Under the pieces are notes generated by a model. It worked only from the letters and a program-made list of their open reading frames with translations. It searched no databases and was not told the DNA's origin. This document shows, piece by piece, positions 33,280-44,300 of a stretch of 64,000 bases of DNA. Source of the DNA: Hemicordylus capensis. Taxonomy: Eukaryota > Chordata > Lepidosauria > Squamata > Cordylidae. The stretch spans positions 2,940,501-3,004,500 of the forward strand of contig NC_069669.1 of the NCBI RefSeq assembly GCF_027244095.1, in the 5' to 3' direction. A program made the translations under genes and the position numbers. The stretch's first letter is position 1; each line of letters opens with the position of its first letter.

Positions 33280-33920
33280 ATTACTAGTGTTTTCAAGCCC
33301 GTTAAAATAACGGGCGCTAGTAGGGGAGAGTTCCTCCCCCCCTGCCCCACTTCCTCTTGCCCTTGCCCCTCCCCCCTGCCCCACTCCCTCCTGCCCTTGC
33401 CCCTCCCCCCTGCCACACTGTATGGAGCTTTGTCTGGTTTGGGGGGCGTGTGCTTGTGTGTTACTTTGTGTGGTAAATAACGGGCGCTAGTACCTCTTTT
33501 TTTTGTCGTTGTTTTCTTTATTCCTTCTCCCTCTCTCTCGCCCTCCTTGCCTTATTTGTTTTTTTGTTTGTCGGGCAGCCGGGCGGAGAGTTCTGCTGCC
33601 GCCGCAGCCCAGAATTCTCCCCAGTTCCTGTTTTGCCGCTTCCCGCCATTGCCGTCTCTGCTCTCCCGGTCTCCCCGCGGGCCCATCTTTTAACTCTTTA
33701 CTTTTCTCCCCGCTGTTTTTTTTTTTTTTGGTTCCCCGCTGCCGCCTCAGCCCTCCTGGTTCCCTCGCTGCTGCCTCTGTCCTCCCGGTCCCCCTGCTGT
33801 TGCTCAACATGGCCGCCCGTGTCTGGACGGCCATATCTTTCTTGGGAAAGACACGGCCCGGAAAAGGACACGGGATCATGCTCAAGGCTTTTATTATAGA
33901 GGATTATATATTATTATTAT
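33280..33920. repeat. Unassigned GC-rich interspersed element
   Basis: Its left edge has the palindrome CCCGTTAAAATAACGGGC. TAACGGGCGCTAGTA occurs twice, near 33308 and 33478. The right part ends in GCTTTTATTATAGAGGATTA. It breaks the local composition sharply and looks like a DNA element or a stack of two, but I recognise no family. Confidence 0.35.
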
Positions 33921-34121
33921 TATTATTATTATTTATTATTTATTTCACTCTAATCCAGCACAGCTCTCTGCCAAAAAATCAGATTGGTACCTTTTGAGTA
34001 AGTTCCTAGTCCTCGTCTTTTTGCAGCCAAACACACTCCTCCCCTGCAACTGTGTTTCATTCTTAGGCTTTAATTCTCATGAGCGGATGCTTCTTGTGTC
34101 ATGAGAGGAAGCGGCAGAGCA

Positions 34122-34360
34122 GCTTTTTTATTTTATTTATTTATTTTTACATTTTATATCCCGCTCTTCCTCCAAGGAGCCCAGAGCGGTGTACTACATA
34201 CTTCGGTTTCTCCTCACAACAACCCTGTGAAGTAGGTTAGGCTGAGAGAGAAGGGACTGGCCCAGAGTCACCCAGCAAGTCTCGTGGCTGAAGGGGGATT
34301 TGAACTCGGGTCTCCCCGGTCCTAGTCCAGCACTCTAACCACTACACCACCCTGGCCTTT
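34122..34360 (-). mobile_element. MIR-like CORE-SINE
   Basis: Nearly whole, with inverted tail ATATCCCGCTCTTCCTCC, CORE and head CTCTAACCACTACACCACCC. Its AT-rich end at the left has TTTATTTATTTATT. Confidence 0.7.
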
Positions 34361-34396
34361 CTGGTTCTGCTTTCTCCACGCCGTGCGCCGGCTTGT

Positions 34397-34465
34397 GACA
34401 AAGATGGCGTGAGGCCACCCATAGTCAACGTCTACATTGATGGATGGCCTCACGCCATCTTTGTC
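34397..34465. repeat. Perfect short hairpin
   Basis: GACAAAGATGGCGTGAGGCC and GGCCTCACGCCATCTTTGTC are exact inverted copies separated by about 28 bp. Each arm holds a YY1-like AAGATGGCG. Confidence 0.8.
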
Positions 34466-34777
34466 GCCAGGTGTGGTGGCGATTCCTTGCCGATGGACCT
34501 TATCGCAGGCAAGCACAATAGCTCCTCTGAGGGGAAACCATGGCAACCGGCGTAGTCAGCCCGACCTACATCAGTCGCTGTCGCTTGAGCCCGTCTCTCT
34601 TCTCTTCTGCTGTTTTTCAATCTTGGCCCCTGTTGTACCATCCAAATGGGGAACAGGGGCTGCTTCCCACCCTTTCACAGAAGCTGCTTTGCTCACAGCT
34701 CCACTTTCTTCAAGCTTAATTAATGGATCTGTTGCCCTGCCCTTCCTCAAAGGAGCTCGGAGCTGCAGACATTGTTA

Positions 34778-35008
34778 AAGGTAAAGTGTGCCGTCAAGTT
34801 GATTTCGACTCCTGGTGCCTGCAGAGCCCTGTGGTGGTCTTTGGTAGAATACAGGAGGAGTTTGCCATGGCCTCCTCCCACGCAGTATGAGATGATGATG
34901 CCTTTCAGCATCTTCCTATATCACTGCTGCCCGATATAGTACAGCAGGGATTCGAACCGGCAACCTTCTGCTTGTTAGTCCAACATTTCCTCACTGCACC
35001 GCTTAAGA
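34778..35008 (-). mobile_element. tRNA-headed SINE with Bov-B-like tail
   Basis: GGTAAAGTGTGCCGTCAAGT at the left and the inverted B-box CAGGGATTCGAACCGGCAAC at the right define a slightly shortened copy. Confidence 0.65.
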
Positions 35009-35125
35009 TGACAAAGCAGACATTGTTACCCCTACCTTTTCTCTTAACAAAAACCCTCTAAGGTAGGTTAGGTTGAGAGATGATGACTGGGCTCAGGTCA
35101 CCCAGGGAGTTTCATGGCTGAGTGA

Positions 35126-35126
<1 letters not shown>

Positions 35127-35181
<55 letters not shown>
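35127..35181. repeat. (CA)n microsatellite
   Basis: About 27 CA units lie inside a diverged inverted MIR-like SINE (its CORE is at about 35030-35126). Confidence 0.95.
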
Positions 35182-35184
<3 letters not shown>

Positions 35185-35494
35185 GGCTCAGGCAGACAAA
35201 ATATTTTACTTATCAAGCTATGTTGGTACATTGCTCATCAGGACTTTATTCGCTTGTCACAGACTTGTAGAATATTGCCCTATCGCCATGTGGATTATTA
35301 TTTTTTTTTAATATATGGCATGGGAGAAATAAAGGGATGGGGCTCCTTGGAGGAAGAGTGGGATATAAATATAAAATAAAAATAAAATAAAATAAAAAGG
35401 AGTTCAGAAATAATCCAAGACATTTAACTTGACATTTAGGGGACTTCCTAAGAAATCAGACAAAGATGGCTTAGTAACACATTTACAAGGTAAG

Positions 35495-35762
35495 AAGTCA
35501 CCTAATGGCACAGCAGGGAAATGACTTGGCTAGCAAGCCAGAGGTTGCAGGTTTGAATCCCCGCCCCACCGGTACGTTTCTCAGACGATGGGAAACGCCT
35601 ATATCGGGCAGCAGCGATATAGGAAGGTGCTGAAAAGCATCATCTCACACTGCGCAGGAGAAGGCAATTGTAAACCCCTCCTGTATTCTACCAAAGACAA
35701 CCACAGGGCTCTGTGGGTGCCAGGAGTAGAAATCGACTTCTTGGCACACACTTTGCCTTTAC
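35495..35762 (+). mobile_element. tRNA-headed SINE with Bov-B-like tail
   Basis: AATGGCACAGCAGGGAAATG and B-box AGGTTTGAATCCCCG are in the head. It ends CTTGGCACACACTTTGCC. Nearly whole copy. Confidence 0.7.
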
Positions 35763-35867
35763 TAAGAACAAGTATCCAGATCATTCTAGGAGTTGGAGAG
35801 CAAAGAGGAAAATCAGATCCCAAAATTGCAATATCACCTAGATGGAGGATCTGAATGGTGTGGGGTT

Positions 35868-36066
35868 GGGGTTGGGGATAGCTCAGTAGTCGAGCATCTG
35901 CCTTGCGTGCAGAAGGTCTCAGGTTCAGTCCCTGGCAGCATCTCCAGGTAGGCCTGAGAAAGACCCTTGAGCATGATGGAAACCCTGGTGAGCTGCTGCC
36001 ATTCAGAGTAGACCACACTGAGTCCGATGGACCAATGGCTTGACTCGGGATAAAGTGTGTACCTAT
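35868..36066 (+). mobile_element. tRNA-headed SINE with CR1-like tail
   Basis: GGGATAGCTCAGTAGTCGAGC (A-box region) and CAGGTTCAGTCCC (B-box) make this one of the clearest heads of the family. The tail is diverged. Confidence 0.7.
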
Positions 36067-36767
36067 GTCAAATTTTACAATCAGTGCTAGAGATCAGCCA
36101 CTGCAGAAACACACCTTGTTGATGGGGCAGCTGTACCATGTCTGAGCAAGGCATGTAGCAAAATCTGAAGAGGGCATATTCCCAAGAGGCAAAAATAGGG
36201 GCAGCCTCTGACCAGGCGCCCCAAATCCAGAGAACAGGGCAGAGGACTGTGGAGCATCTGTGAGCACCTTTAAGTCCAGGGCGGGCACCAGGTCAGGCAG
36301 CCAAGGGCAGCTGCCACGAAGAAAGACGGCCCCGCTGCCTCATTGTCTGCTTTATTGACTCCTCTTGGGCCGTGACGCAGGCAGCCATCATTGGCTGGAT
36401 CAGCCCAGGAGGGACGAGGAAGCCGGCCTGAGGGGAAGCAACAGTTGTCAGGAGCCGCAGCGAGTGGGAGCGGGAAGTGCTGGAGCCAGCCGGGCGGCAA
36501 CGGCACTGAGCATCTTTGTCCCTGGTGCTCAGTTTGGACCAGCGTTTCCACTAGACTGCAGCGCTGGGGTCCAGATGGCCTCCACTGCTTGCAGGGGGAT
36601 GCCACGCCTGGGATGTTCAGACTTTCTGGATTGACACCGGCTTCAGGCAAAAGCCAGGCAGCCCCCAATTCCTTGGTGTCTCGAGGTAAGCCTTGCATAG
36701 GACCATCGTTTGATTTGGGTAGAACCATTTCCCCGGCCTCTTGCTCTTTCCCATAGATTCTCCATCT

Positions 36768-37215
36768 TGACTGATTTGATTGATTTAGTGCTGTCAAGTC
36801 GGGTGTCGACTCTTAGGGACCACATAGATAGATTCTTTCCAGGATGATCTGTCTTCAACTTGGCCTTTAAGGTCTCTCAGTGGTGCATCCATCGCTGTCG
36901 TGATTGAGTCCATCCACCTTGTTTCTGATCGTCCTCTTCCTCTCTTTCCTTCATCTTTCTCCAGCATTATGGATGACTCAAGGGAGCTGGGTTTTTGCAT
37001 AATGTGTCCAAAGTATGATAGATTGAGCCTGGTCATTTGTGCCTCGAGTGAACCTTCTGGATCGATCTGTTCTATGATCCATTTGTTTGATTTCCTGGCT
37101 GTCCATGGTATCTTCAAAAGTCTTCTCCAGGACCAAAGTTCAAAAGTGTCAATACTTTTGCTGTCTTGCTTCTTCAAGGTCCAGTTTTCGCAACCACTCA
37201 TGAGCTCTGCTCCAA
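36768..37215 (-). mobile_element. Bov-B (RTE clade) LINE, 3' fragment with ORF2 C-terminus
   Basis: One minus-strand frame of 135 codons reads WSWRRLLKIPWTARKSNKWI, QIDPEGSLEAQMTRL, YFGHIMQK, and ends in WKESIYVVPKSRHPT. This matches the C-terminal end of Bov-B/RTE ORF2 (WRRLLKIPWTARRSNKxIL...YFGHLMRR...VAKSRT). The frame is open through the conserved part and the element is 5' truncated. The region to its left (CTGTCAAGTCGGGTGTCGAC) is the 3' end shared with the Bov-B-tailed SINEs. Confidence 0.85.
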
Positions 37216-37222
37216 TACATCA

Positions 37223-37445
37223 TGGGAACATAGGAAGCTGCTTTATACTGAGTCAGACCCTTGGTCCATCTAGCTCAGTCTTGTCTACACTGGCTGGCAG
37301 CAGCTCTCCAAGGTTTTCAGGCAGGAGCCTCTCCCAGCCCTGGCTGGAGATGCTGCCAGGGTTTGAACTGAGGACCTTCTGCATGCAAAGCAGATGCTCT
37401 ACTGCTGATGCTCTATGGCCTCCATCCCCTGAGGGGAATATCTTC
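37223..37445 (-). mobile_element. tRNA-headed SINE with CR1-like tail, with 5' extension
   Basis: Tail, body and tRNA-like part are clear on the minus strand. Its 5' side continues into AAGATATTCCCCTCAGGGGA, the stretch that joins the 5S head to the tRNA part in the composite copies. Confidence 0.7.
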
Positions 37446-37660
37446 CGGTACTTCCTGCCTGCCACCTTTGCTCCTTCAGCACTGCCTGCCAAAGGTCTCC
37501 AGCTTCCTCAAATGACAGCCCTTTCTTCCCTCTTGCTGCCCCATATGCCTGGAAATGATTCTCTTTTGTGTAGTTAGTAGGGATAGACATAATTCTGTTT
37601 GCTGTGAGGAAATGAATTCCAAAGCCACTAGGTGCCACTGTCTTGCCACACAATTGTTAG

Positions 37661-38145
37661 GAACAACATACTGCTTTATACTGAGTCAGACCATTGATCC
37701 ATCTAGCGGATCCAGAGGAGGTGCCAGAGCCGGCCTCCGTCTCCTCCTGAGTAAGCCCATTAGGAGGGAGGCCCTGAGAAGCCAAGTGGGCATTTTGTTT
37801 CCAGTGGCACTTAGGAAGCTGCCTTATATGGAGTCAGACCATTGATCCATCTAGCGGATCTAGAGGAGATGACAGAGCTGGCCTCCGTCTCCTCCTGAGT
37901 AAGCCCATTAGGAGGGAGGCCTTGAGAAGCCAAGTGGGCATTTTGTCTCCAGTGGCACTTAGGAAGCTGTCTTATATGGAGTCAGACCATTGATCCATCT
38001 AGCTCAGAATTCTCTACACTGACCGGCAGTGGCTCTCCAAGGTTACTCCAAGGAGTCTCTCCCAGCACTACCTGGAGATGTTGCTAGAGATTGAACCTGG
38101 GACATTCTTCAGGAAGGTAGATGCTTTATCACTGAGCCAGCACAC
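37661..38145 (-). mobile_element. SINE copy containing a tandem duplication of 148 bp
   Basis: A CR1-tailed SINE (head near 38145, minus strand) has its tail region repeated. Units at about 37665-37812 and 37813-37960 each hold a SINE tail (GAGTCAGACCATTGATCCAT) plus about 100 bp of other DNA (CCTCCGTCTCCTCCTGAGTA). A third tail start at 37961 continues into the full SINE. Confidence 0.75.
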
Positions 38146-38957
38146 CTGCATTCCTGTAGGCTTGATTCTAGCTGTGTGCGTGTGCGTACAAGCAAGAACA
38201 CACTTTTATAATTAGTTTATCCTTTCCATCTATGTCTTCATTTTCTAATGTTATGTTATGCCAGGACCTGCTAAGGAAATGTAACCTCGCTATGGAAGAA
38301 TACCTGTCTATCCATCACTATGCATTGAGGAACTGGGTCTAGTGACAGAGTAGTAATTAACAACTCATATTTTTCGGTCTGGTTTTCTAAAACCAAGAAG
38401 ACTAATTCCATGGCATCTTATTGTCAAAACCTAACTCACTCGCAGATACACAGGGCCTTTATTGAGGATGGGTTTCAGGTGATACCCTACTTCGAAGGGA
38501 GATATCTAGGCATCCCTAAGGTGGAACGGGAATGTATCTATGGCTGTATCCAAGTGGAAGATGTTGTGCTCTCTTTGTTGGTTAGCCTTCTATATGTCAC
38601 CTAAGGAGGAAAGTTCTGCTGCCTTTTCTCCTGCAATACCCAGAAAAGAGCTTAGAGGTTATTGTGTGAGATGACAACCAGCCATATATAACTTCTATGG
38701 TTTCCTTATTTGCTCTACCTTCAAAGAAAGTATGGGCTTGTTACATTCAAAATCTTAATAGTTAGTCATGGCATTATATTTAAAAATTAAGATCTGCGCA
38801 GGAGAGGAGAGCTGGTCTTTTTTTATTGTGAGGTTTAGATATTTATTTTATTTTATTTAAAATATTTCTATACCACTCAAAACTTGTGTGTCTGGGCAGT
38901 TTACAATTAAAAATTGTAAAAATTGTAACTGAAAGATACCGCCTTTCATAAAATTAT

Positions 38958-39265
38958 CCCAAGGCAGATTTTGTGGTAGCAAGCATGAATTGTCCCCTTT
39001 GTTAAGCAGGATCCGCCCCGGTTTGCATGTGAATAGGAGACTCCATGTGTGAGCACTGTAAGATATTCCCATTTGGGAATAGGGCCACTCTGGAAAGAGC
39101 ACCTGCATGCTTGCATGTAGAAAGTTCCAAGTTCCCTCCCTGCCAGCATCTCAGAGATTGGTCTGAGAGAAACTCCTGCTTGCAACCTTGGAGAAGCCGC
39201 TGCCAGTCTGTGTAGATGATACTGAGCTGGATGGATCAAAGGTCTGACTTGGTATAAGGCCTTCC
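38958..39265 (+). mobile_element. 5S-rRNA-headed composite SINE
   Basis: TTTTGTGGTAGCAAGCATGA, CCTTTGTTAAGCAGGATCC and CGGTTTGCATGTGAATAGG are in the head. The tRNA-like middle and body are present and the tail is shortened. Confidence 0.7.
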
Positions 39266-39677
39266 CAATTTTGAAGGCCTTCCCAAAGGACATTGTAAGC
39301 CCACCAGGAGCCCTGGAGGAGCAGGCAGGCTAAGAAGATCCTGCAAAACAGCTCACGTGACTCCCCCTCTGGAATGTAATTGTACCCGCCTTCCTTCAGG
39401 TTACCTTGCAGCTCTGTCCTGTCCTTCGGGTGTCCTTCCCTGACGCCTTCCTGCTCTAATGTCTCCTGAGATGCTTGAAAGAAGAGACAAGGTGTCAAAT
39501 AGCAGAATGCTCTTCCAGGAGCATAACTGAATTAAGCCTGGAGTAGCAATAGCCATCTTTTTCTTTTTTTAAGTAAAGGTATGGTTACTGCGGAATCTGC
39601 CTGTAGCCAGACATGTTGTTTTGCACAAAGGAACGCTGCTTTAAGAGTTGCTTGTGGCAGGAGTGTAGACATACAGC

Positions 39678-40117
39678 CAGTGGCACACCTAGGCATTTTG
39701 GGAGCCCGGACCTGAAGGGCTTTGGAGGGGTCCCCCCATGAGCCCCACCTCGCTTTAGGGAAAGCTGGGGGAAATTATTTTTTGGAGGGAGGGAAAAAAG
39801 AACCTGTATTTCACACGGCGCGTGTACACCACTCCCCAGGGGCCTCCCGCTGTCCTGGGGTGCCTCTCCAAAAGCCCCTCAATCCTTTCCTGCTGATCTT
39901 TCCCTGGTTTTGCCACCATGTGTCCAGGCAAGGGGTGGGGAGGTGAGGTCCGAGCGGGCCTCCCTGTGGTGGCGGAGGCGGCTGGTGGGCCTGACCAAGC
40001 ACAAGCAAGACGCTTCTGCGAGTCTCGAGCGTCAAAGCCCTCCCCAGTACATTTGGAGGCCCCCAATGCTGAGTACCGGACGTGATCCCGGAAGTCCTTT
40101 CCTCCCAAACGCCACTG
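39678..40117. mobile_element. Nonautonomous DNA transposon, CAGTGGC termini
   Basis: The 440-bp element begins CAGTGGCACACC and ends AAACGCCACTG, a perfect 7-bp terminal inverted repeat. The flanks are CATACAGC and CATATACAGC, compatible with an 8-bp duplication that later gained 2 bp. Likely hAT-type; the longest frames inside show no transposase. Confidence 0.6.
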
Positions 40118-40228
40118 CATATACAGCCAGTGGATTAGGCAGAGCATCCTCTGGATTTCAGATTCGGTTTGGCGAAGAAGGAGCATTCGCACCAAGTGGT
40201 TTCTCCTGCATTGCAAGGGACTATCTGT

Positions 40229-40550
40229 TGCCAGGGAGGCGAGCTGGTCTTGTGGCAGCAAGCATGCATTTTCCCTTTTGCTAAGCAGGTTCTACCCTGG
40301 CTTGCATTTGAATGGGAGACTACATGTGTGAGCACTGGAAGATGTTCCCCTTAGGGGATGGGGCTGCTTTGGGAAGAACATAGGTTCCAAGTTCCCTCCC
40401 TGGCAGCATCTCTAGATAGGGCTGAGAGAGACTCCTGCCTGTAACTTTGGAGAAGCCACTGCCAGTCTGTGTAGGCAATACTGAGCTCGCTGGACCAAGG
40501 GTCTGATTTGGTATATGGCAACTTCTTTTGTCCATATGTTCCTATTTGTT
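40229..40550 (+). mobile_element. 5S-rRNA-headed composite SINE
   Basis: Nearly whole copy with GAGCTGGTCTTGTGGCAGC, TTTTGCTAAGCAGGTTCTAC, CCTGGCTTGCATTTGAATGG and tail CATATGTTCCTATTTG. Confidence 0.75.
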
Positions 40551-41358
40551 GGATGCAGTTTGGCAGAGCTGGAAAAATGAAGAGGATGGTCATCTCTGAG
40601 TCCCCTTTCTTCTTCCTTCCTCTGACTTCCTTTAAAACCTCTTTATTTCTTCTTCATGAAGAAATCTCCATGCAGAGACGGAGCGGCCCACTTACATTAT
40701 TCATATGGACATGAGCCCAGGAGATACGGTTACATTCCAACTGCACAGTGACTATCCCTTAACTTCTTAACTCCCGGCACCCTGCATAAAGCACAAAGCA
40801 GAAGACGGGGACGAAAAAGCTGCCGACTGGTAGAATGTGATGGAATTCCGATGAGAAGGAGAACACTATTCCTCTAAAAACCAAGTTGGGGAAAAGCTTC
40901 CAGAAGATGAATTGTGGAGGCCATGTCTGCTGTGGGTTCGATCATACATTAAATCTTTCCAGGGCAGTGAAGAACTAAGGAGGTCAACAGTGCATCGGTC
41001 GGAGGGAAGGAAGAGTACAAGCAATGGCTTGCCCAACCTAATCAAAAGGTAAATGAAAGCAAGACAGTTATCTCTGTTTCTGAACCTCATTGCCATGAAG
41101 AAGGCCCTTAAAGCAGGGGAAAGCATGTCCCCGTTGCTGCTATAAAGACATTTCAGGGTGGCTTAAAGATTGAAGAGGTGGCAGAAACATGTGGCTTTGG
41201 CACTGAGACTTTGTCATCACTGCTCTGAGGGAAGGATTCTCCTTCTCTTCCTTCTCCTCTGCCTCCCCATGGATGCTCTTGTCCACCTCTGCCCAAGGGC
41301 AGATTCCATCGCCAAGCCACAGGTGCAAAGGAGAGGATGAGCCTCCACCACTGAGGAG

Positions 41359-44300
41359 ATGCCTAGGAAAGGGAAAGATGAAGGGAAAGGCGGGAAAGGG
41401 AAGAAGGGCAAGGCCGCCACTGAGGAGGAGGAAGCGTCGGAAGCGGATGTTGCCGAGGAGAGTGAGGTGGCCAGCGAGGTGGCACAGGAAGAGGAGCTGG
41501 TGGAGGAAGACGATCCCAAGAAGAAGAAAGGGAAGGACAAGAAAGTGGCAGCCAAAGATGCAAAGAAGCAACTTAAAGGGACTTCCAAGCTGGTCATGGG
41601 CCTGGCAACCGACGAAGCCAAGAAGAAGAAGGGAGCCAAGAAGGATGCCAAAGCCCAGCTGAAAGGAGCCACCAAGGCCATGGCCATTGCCAAGAAGGAG
41701 CCGGCAGCACCGCCTAAGAAAAAGCGGAGTCTGAAGAGCACCTCCAAGCTTTTCATGGGCTTCAAGAGGTTGGGCCTCAAGCGGCCCAAGAAAGGCCAGT
41801 TCAAGAACACCTCCCGCTTCTTCTGGGGGCTGAAGAAACACAGCACCGAGAAGAAGAAGAAGAAACAGAAGAACAAGGCGGTGCTGAAATCCACCTCCAA
41901 CCTCATGATGCGCTTTAAGTCTCTCGGGAAGAACAAGACGAAGTCGAAGAAGAAAGAGACGCCCGGCAGTGGGACGAAAAAGCCGGCGTTCATGTTGATA
42001 CGGCTGGGAGGTGGCGGGAAAACAGATCAGAAGGCCAAAGGAGGCGGGGTCTTTGGCAGCCTGTTCCAAAGGAAGAAGCCGAATGAAAACTTCAAGCCCC
42101 GGGCCCAGATTATTAGCAAAGTGGCTGCTGCCACCAGCTGGCTAACCAGAAGGTTCCTGGCCCGACGCGGGAGGTACATGTATGACGAGAGGGTTGCCAA
42201 CGAGGCCTGGCTGACCCGAATCGGAGCCAAGAAGCTTCCCTTTCCCTCCGGGGATGAGGTTTTGAGGCATCGCGCAAACATGAGGAAGGGTCCCAGGAGC
42301 AGTGAGATTTATGGCCACTCCCAGGAAGAATTTGGCTACTGGGACAACTTGGATTCTGCTGCTCCGCTTGATTACTACGATGGCTACCAAGGAGATGGCA
42401 TTTATGTCCCGCAGGAGCCTTCCCCATATGGCTATTCGGAGCAATACAGCAGGCTTCCAGCAGATGAACAATACGGGCCGTTTGAGGAACCGGTGGACTA
42501 CTATGGCCCCCTGCCCCAAGACCAATATGGCTACAACTACGAAGAGCAAGGGTATGAACCCAGTACTGGTTATTCACCCTACGAACCTTATGATGACTAC
42601 AGGAGTGGTTTCGAAGAGCCCCCAGGACTGCCTGGTCCCCTTTACACAGGGGAAGAGGAAATGGAGTATCCCGAGGATATGTACCCTTTGCAGGAGGTCG
42701 GCGATGGTGAGCATGAATGGCCACCTCACATCCAGTCCTCATACAATCCCTATGCCCATCCACTGAACGACATTGCAGAGATGGATGAGGCAGAGGGAGT
42801 AGATGAAGAAACAGGGGATTATCCATTTGGCTTGTCTAATTTTTCCTTTTTTGAACAGCAAGGGATCGGGAAAAGTTTTGCTCCTAAGCTGTCCTTAAAT
42901 AAGAATTTCCGGCTCTTCCCAAGGCCCCAGGTGAAGTTGTTTGGCATGGAAAAGCTTGATGTCCCCCTCCTTCCTTCCCCACACATCTGGGATCAAGAGG
43001 AGGAAGAGGAAGAAGATTTGGAGCCCTTGACTTCTCCTTTTGCTCAGGCTGATGATGGGAATCTGGAACCTTCCAGGTCACCTGGGACCATCTCAAAGCT
43101 GTTGTCTGGCAGTTTTGTGAAGAAGCTCCAAAAAGGATTCTCCTCAAACCCAACCCAAACAAATGTAGGACTAGGTACAAGCAAGCGAGGTGTCTCCCCA
43201 AGAGAATGTGGAAGCCCTCTGGGGCAGTTTCTCCAAAAATCCCTCACACAACCCAAACCCATCCTAAAGCACCGTGGGAATGAAGGGACAAAGAGGCCTC
43301 CAACCCCTTCCCCGATTAGGAAAGCCCTGTCTTCGTTGTTCAGTGAGAGCAGATCGATGGAGCCATCTTCTCCTCATCTAGAAACTCGGAACTTGGGGAT
43401 GCCCAGTTCCACCTCTTCCCCAAAATCTATGCGGCAGTTTGGGGGTTCAGAGAAGCATAGCTTCCCTCTTCCTTCTTCACATCCTGCCGCAAAATTACGC
43501 AACGCCCTTCAGGAAGAGCTGCAGAACACACTTGGGTTTGACAGCTCATCTTCCTACAAAAAGCCACCCCATGGCCTTCCCTTGCCTGGGAGGAAATTCA
43601 GCCAAACAGCCATGAACGGCAACAACTCCCAAGGGCCCACTTCACCTCAGTTTCCCCAAAGGCAAAACCCATCCTCTTCTCTGCAAAGTTCGAGATCATT
43701 CGGCTTGAACAGGTCGCCAATGGACTTCCACACGCCCCAGGCAGGTAATCCTTTCCAGCAATGGCCTGGTGGTCATGTGTCTTCGCAGGGGCCTCCCTCG
43801 TGGTCCACAATGGGGCCTGAAAACCCTTCCTTCAAAGGGAGGGGTTCGCTCACTCCTTCTTTGGGGAGAATGGCCCCCGCACCAGTAGAGGAACCCCCTG
43901 TTCCGTTACGGAAGCCAGCTGGTGGAGGGAAGCCGCCCCAAGATTTCAAGTTCAAACGGCCATCTTTCTCTGAGCCAAAAGCGCCGAATCCATTTGCAGG
44001 TCGACGGAACCCATCGTCCTCTAGTTTAGGGACAGTCCACAGCCTGAGGAGTGAGGCCCCTTTCCGGGCGTCACCGTCTCAGCTTTCCCTCCAGTCCAAT
44101 GCTTCCAGGTTTCATGATCCTGCCCTAACTATGACCGCTGGGAGGTACACTCCAGCAGGATTCAGTAATCCCACTCCGCCATCGCCTCAGCCCTCCCTCC
44201 GGCATTTTGGGCCACCTCAGATCCCCAGTTCCCCACGGCTTTTGCACAGAATGAGCCGTTCCGCCATGGCGGCCCATGGGAGGCTCCCGCAGGCATGGAA

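Larger units (their letters stand above)
29113..41250. other. DRG2-MYO15A intergenic region, repeat-rich
   Basis: About 12 kb without a supported gene. It holds the SINE, hAT and Bov-B pieces listed separately plus unassigned AT-rich DNA (about 31.1-32.3 kb). I compared the longer ORFs with known families in mind and found only the Bov-B fragment. MYO15A 5' noncoding exon(s) probably lie near its right end. Confidence 0.6.

Noticed and set aside
40960-41047. MYO15A 5' noncoding exon with donor AAAAG|GTAAATG near 41048
   Set aside because: The donor looks reasonable, but no start site or promoter evidence supports it. Left out as a feature and mentioned only as possible.
41140-42069. Minus-strand ORFs of 258-309 codons opposite the MYO15A giant exon
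   Set aside because: They mirror the Lys-rich coding strand (poly-Leu/Phe on the reverse) and have no family resemblance.
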